Positions 5,449 through 7,073 of a stretch of DNA of 7,073 bases are shown one piece after another. Within the stretch, counting starts at the first letter, position 1, and the number at the start of each line of letters is the position of its first letter. The position numbers were made by a program, and so were the translations under genes. Source of the stretch: Armatimonadota bacterium (lineage in GTDB: Bacteria > Armatimonadota > DTGP01 > JAHWJO01); contig JAHWJO010000243.1 of assembly GCA_019348365.1 (NCBI GenBank), positions 1 through 7,073 on the forward strand, read 5' to 3'. The notes beneath the pieces are model-generated. The model searched no databases and was not told the DNA's origin. It was given only the letters and a program-made list of their open reading frames with translations.

Positions 5449-5855
5449 GAACGGTTTTCGTGGATACGCTCTACTGGATTGCGCTCCTCGTAGCCAGTGA
5501 CCCCTGGAAAGCAAAAGCTCTGGCGGCGAGATCCCGGCTCGGAGAGGTGCGTCTCCTGACGACGGAAGAGGTGTTCCTTGAAGTGCTGACCGCTTTGTCG
5601 GGCCTGGGAACCCATTACCGGCAGGCGGGCGTGCAACTGGTGGAAGCGATGCGGAGGGTTTCAGAGGTTGAGGTGGCGCATCAGTCCCACGTCTCCTTCG
5701 ACAACGGCCTGGGACTCTATCGAATGCGACCGGACAAGTCCTACAGCATGGTGGATTGCATTTCGATGGTGACCATGCGGCAGCGGGGCATCACGGAGAT
5801 CCTGACGAACGATCATCATTTCGAGCAGGAGGGATTCGTCGTCCTGATCCGTTAA
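5445..5855 (+). CDS. PIN-domain toxin, VapC-like ribonuclease
   Basis: A 136-residue protein of normal VapC length. It has the PIN acidic residues in order: Asp7 in VFVDTLYWIAL, Glu46 in EEVFLEVLTAL, Asp104 in SYSMVDCISM and Asp123 in ILTNDHHFEQEGF. These would bind Mg2+ or Mn2+ and cleave RNA; known VapC toxins cut tRNA or the 23S sarcin-ricin loop. The last motif (T-N-D-H-H-F-E-Q-x-G-F) is typical of the subgroup with Y-S-x-V-D-C. All acidic residues are intact, so the toxin looks active. The start is fixed by the ATGA overlap with the preceding antitoxin-like gene. The TAA at 5853-5855 is followed within about 30 bases by the duplicated 3' end of the Asp-box gene. No terminator is seen immediately after it. 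The target RNA cannot be told. Confidence 0.9.
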   Translation: MRTVFVDTLYWIALLVASDPWKAKALAARSRLGEVRLLTTEEVFLEVLTALSGLGTHYRQAGVQLVEAMRRVSEVEVAHQSHVSFDNGLGLYRMRPDKSYSMVDCISMVTMRQRGITEILTNDHHFEQEGFVVLIR

Positions 5856-5884
5856 GCTTATTCAGCGTACTGGAACGCATAAAG

Positions 5885-6085
5885 AAGTTCGAGAGCCGGT
5901 CGGCGACGTTCGAGATCCCTGGCGACGTTCGAGATCCCTGGCACGTGGGCGGGATGTGGAACGCGCTGTTCATCAAGGACGCCCGCACCGTCACGGCAAT
6001 CAGCGAGACGGTGATCGACGGGGTGCATGGACTCTGGGCCCTCGATGGCCGCCTCATCACTCCCGCAACTGTTCCAAAACGCTGA
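5885..6085 (+). pseudogene. Duplicated 3' fragment of the Asp-box gene (direct repeat copy B)
   Basis: About 59 C-terminal codons of the Asp-box gene reappear here without the rest of the gene. The frame reads KFESRSATFEIPGDV, then an extra RDPWHV, then GGMWNALFIKDARTV and onwards to LITPATVPKR and a TGA at 6083-6085. The extra residues arise from a 19-bp tandem duplication (5902-5920 and 5921-5939) plus a one-base loss, a net +18 bases, so the frame survives. Upstream the frame runs into the PIN gene out of phase, with no start or ribosome-binding site, so it is not expected to be expressed. It is either the relic of a paralogous gene homogenised with the intact copy, or the displaced end produced when the toxin-antitoxin segment inserted. 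Confidence 0.85.
5902..5939. repeat. Two exact tandem copies of a 19-bp unit in the gene fragment
   Basis: GGCGACGTTCGAGATCCCT occurs at 5902-5920 and again at 5921-5939. The intact gene has only one equivalent copy (around 4907-4925, slightly diverged), so the duplication occurred in the downstream fragment. Confidence 0.95.
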
Positions 6086-6112
6086 CCTCCCTGGGTGGGG
6101 GAATAAGGAAGA

Positions 6113-6130
6113 CCGGAGGAAATCTTCCGG
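6113..6130. other. Short hairpin downstream of the gene fragment
   Basis: CCGGAGG (6113-6119) pairs with CTTCCGG (6124-6130) around an AAAT loop, seven pairs with one G-U. No U-tract follows on the plus strand (CCCTAAAAG), so termination of the toxin-antitoxin transcript here is only possible, not shown. Otherwise the 109 bases from 6086 to 6194 hold nothing I recognise. Confidence 0.3.
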
Positions 6131-6194
6131 CCCTAAAAGATGTAACGGGTAACGCTCTCACCGATTCGAGGGGGTCTCCGGCTCGTGGACAGCC

Positions 6195-6431
6195 GTGGAA
6201 AAAGATTTTGCGCGAATATTAGACGAAATGAAAGCGGCGGAAGAGGAAACATTCAAAGATCCGGGTCATGGTTCACCTTGCGTTGCAGAAATGTGGAATG
6301 ACCATTCACGACTTTACCGAACGATGAGGGAATACCATGACAGACGAAGCAAACGCAACACCCACTCCCGAGACCTCCCCGGATCAGCAGGAGCGAGTCC
6401 AACTGATCCTCACCTACGTCGAAATGGCTGA
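6195..6431 (+). CDS. Small ORF of unknown function, 3' part probably out of frame
   Basis: This frame begins with GTG at 6195 and reads a plausible acidic, helical N-terminal half: MEKDFARILDEMKAAEEETF, then KDPGHGSPCVAEMWNDHSRL and YRTMREYHD. From about residue 49 it runs in the wrong phase through the next gene (RRSKRNTHSRDLPGSAG...), which looks like non-coding translation. No clear ribosome-binding site precedes the GTG, and the internal ATG at 6228 is no better. If a small frameshift lies before 6338, the natural stop would be the TGA at 6338-6340, giving an ATGA overlap with the following ORF and a protein of about 48 residues. I recognise no family. Whether it is a real, broken or spurious gene is open; the first half is the part worth keeping. 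Confidence 0.4.
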   Translation: MEKDFARILDEMKAAEEETFKDPGHGSPCVAEMWNDHSRLYRTMREYHDRRSKRNTHSRDLPGSAGASPTDPHLRRNG

Positions 6432-6540
6432 GGATTGTGAGGCCAAAGAAGATGGCGAAGGGGCCGAGTTCCTCTACCGAGGGGCCAACGATGCCTTGAT
6501 CGACCTTCTGGAGTGCGATTCTGCCCGGCAGGAGACCTGA
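6337..6540 (+). CDS. Small acidic protein of unknown function
   Basis: A 67-residue acidic protein. A Thr/Pro-rich N-terminus (MTDEANATPTPETSPDQQER) looks disordered. Two helices follow, VQLILTYVEMAEDCEAKEDG and GAEFLYRGANDALIDLLEC, so a small helical hairpin is likely. It has no signal peptide, membrane segment or catalytic motif, and I do not recognise the family. The ATG at 6337 has GAGGG seven bases upstream (6325-6329), a good site, and a convincing terminator begins 58 bases after the stop; both support a real gene. The ORF at 6195 overlaps its first 95 bases in another frame, so the two may be a translationally coupled pair with a frameshift in the first. The function is unknown. Confidence 0.55.
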   Translation: MTDEANATPTPETSPDQQERVQLILTYVEMAEDCEAKEDGEGAEFLYRGANDALIDLLECDSARQET

Positions 6541-6597
6541 TCCGCCATGCCGAGGTTCCATCGGCGACCTATTTTCCTGTTTCCGGGGGCATGAAGT

Positions 6598-6629
6598 AAG
6601 CCGCTCTCCCGGAGGAGCAGCGGCTTTCT
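6598..6629 (+). terminator. Intrinsic terminator after the small acidic gene
   Basis: AAGCCGCT (6598-6605) pairs with AGCGGCTT (6619-6626), and CTCC/GGAG pairing inside the loop extends the stem. A short T-tract (TTTCT) follows at 6625-6629. On the opposite strand there is no T-run, so it acts on plus-strand transcripts, presumably those of 6337-6540 and perhaps of the toxin-antitoxin module. Confidence 0.75.
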
Positions 6630-6980
6630 AAAAGGTAGAAGTTGCCGACAACGGTCAGGCCCGGATCGGGTCCGTCGCTCCGTACGACTCTTTATGCAGA
6701 AGGCGCGCCTCTTCACTCTCAGGCTCGGAGCGGAATGTGGGACAGAAGCTCCCTCATCGCCTCGTCCGCTCCCTGCTACCTGAAACGAGAGCGGGGGGAG
6801 AGTTCCACCGCACCCCTGAGCGCCTTCGCGAGAGACATCCAGGCGGGGAGAATGAAAATCGGTCGGGAAAGAGATGGGGGAGTTGTCCCGCCCCGATCGG
6901 CAGAAGTCGTTCACTCCGATAAGAGAGGAACTACCCGCCCCGTCCCGCTCCCGCCGGAAGGGAGCGGGAAGACGCGCTAC
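6630..6980. other. 351-bp stretch without a recognisable gene
   Basis: No frame here has both a plausible start with a ribosome-binding site and coding-like composition. A 146-codon minus-strand frame (6474-6914) crosses the terminator and the small acidic gene and is Arg/Ser-rich. A 61-codon plus frame (6737-6922) is similarly basic. The region is G-rich on the plus strand around 6790-6890 and ends in the hairpin at 6943-6969. I see no repeat, RNA gene or IS remnant. Confidence 0.5.
6943..6969 (-). terminator. Hairpin downstream of the truncated minus-strand gene
   Basis: TCCCGCTCCC (6943-6952) and GGGAGCGGGA (6960-6969) form a perfect 10-bp stem with a 7-base loop. It begins 11 bases after the stop of the minus-strand gene at 6981, the right place for a terminator. 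The sequence after it on that strand is G/C-rich (CGGGGCGGG) without a U-run, so termination efficiency is uncertain. Confidence 0.45.
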
Positions 6981-7073
6981 TCAATCGAAGCGGAAGAAAT
7001 TCAGCATGAACGATACGGCCAGGCCGTCGGCCCCGGACCACGGACGGACCTCTCCGAACCGGCCCACCTCCCG
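6981..7073 (-). CDS. C-terminal end of an unidentified protein (partial at window end)
   Basis: The minus-strand frame from the window edge reads 30 residues to a TGA at 6981-6983: REVGRFGEVRPWSGADGLAV then SFMLNFFRFD. The frame is open to the edge, and the composition (aromatic, alternating near the end) looks like the final strand of a larger folded protein. The terminal LNFFRFD could fit an outer-membrane strand or a buried beta strand, but 30 residues are too few to name a family. A perfect hairpin lies 11 bases downstream of the stop, which supports a real gene end here. The start and product lie outside the window. Confidence 0.5.
   Translation of the reverse strand, partial: REVGRFGEVRPWSGADGLAVSFMLNFFRFD

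Noticed and set aside
5756..6085. Frame starting inside the PIN gene and running through the Asp-box fragment, as a fusion protein
   Set aside because: Its start is out of frame inside the PIN gene without a ribosome-binding site; only the fragment from about 5885 is meaningful.
6474..6914. 146-codon minus-strand frame
   Set aside because: It runs through the terminator and the small acidic gene on the other strand, with an Arg/Ser-rich composition.

Overview
The window looks like a stretch of a GC-rich environmental bacterial chromosome of the kind found in Planctomycetota, Verrucomicrobiota, Armatimonadota or Acidobacteriota. That guess rests on the combination of a DUF1080-type 3-keto-disaccharide hydrolase, a Gfo/Idh/MocA oxidoreductase and an Asp-box (sialidase-fold) exported protein. 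No rRNA, tRNA or marker gene is present to fix the phylum.

Layout. (1) 1-158: the right end of an IS5-type insertion sequence, with the last 46 codons of its transposase. (2) 132-1373, minus strand: a three-gene cassette of lower GC (a SUKH/SMI1-KNR4-type protein and two small unknown proteins). It resembles orphan immunity genes of polymorphic toxin systems. The IS has cut the last gene, whose final codons are now read from the IS terminus. (3) 1498-5073: a high-GC sugar-processing block. The DUF1080 protein and the Gfo/Idh oxidoreductase are on the minus strand, and an Asp-box glycosidase-like protein is divergently transcribed from a shared 255-bp region. (4) 5160-5855: a lower-GC toxin-antitoxin module, a VapB-like small protein overlapping a PIN-domain (VapC-like) gene by ATGA. 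(5) About 5885-6085: a second copy of the 3' end of the Asp-box gene, 117/118 identical over its longest block, so the toxin-antitoxin module lies between direct repeats. (6) 6195-6540: two overlapping small ORFs followed by a good intrinsic terminator. (7) 6630-6980: no recognisable gene. (8) 6981-7073: the C-terminus of a minus-strand gene that runs off the window.

How the genes may work together: Gfo/Idh enzymes can oxidise sugar hydroxyls to 3-keto sugars, and DUF1080 proteins cleave 3-keto-glycosides, so the two fit an oxidise-then-cleave glycan pathway. The exported Asp-box protein could supply or trim the substrate outside the cytoplasm. The pairing is inferred from family knowledge and proximity; the sequence does not give the substrate. 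The most unusual architecture is the toxin-antitoxin module bracketed by the duplicated glycosidase 3' end. The IS-truncated immunity-like cassette is the second point of interest.
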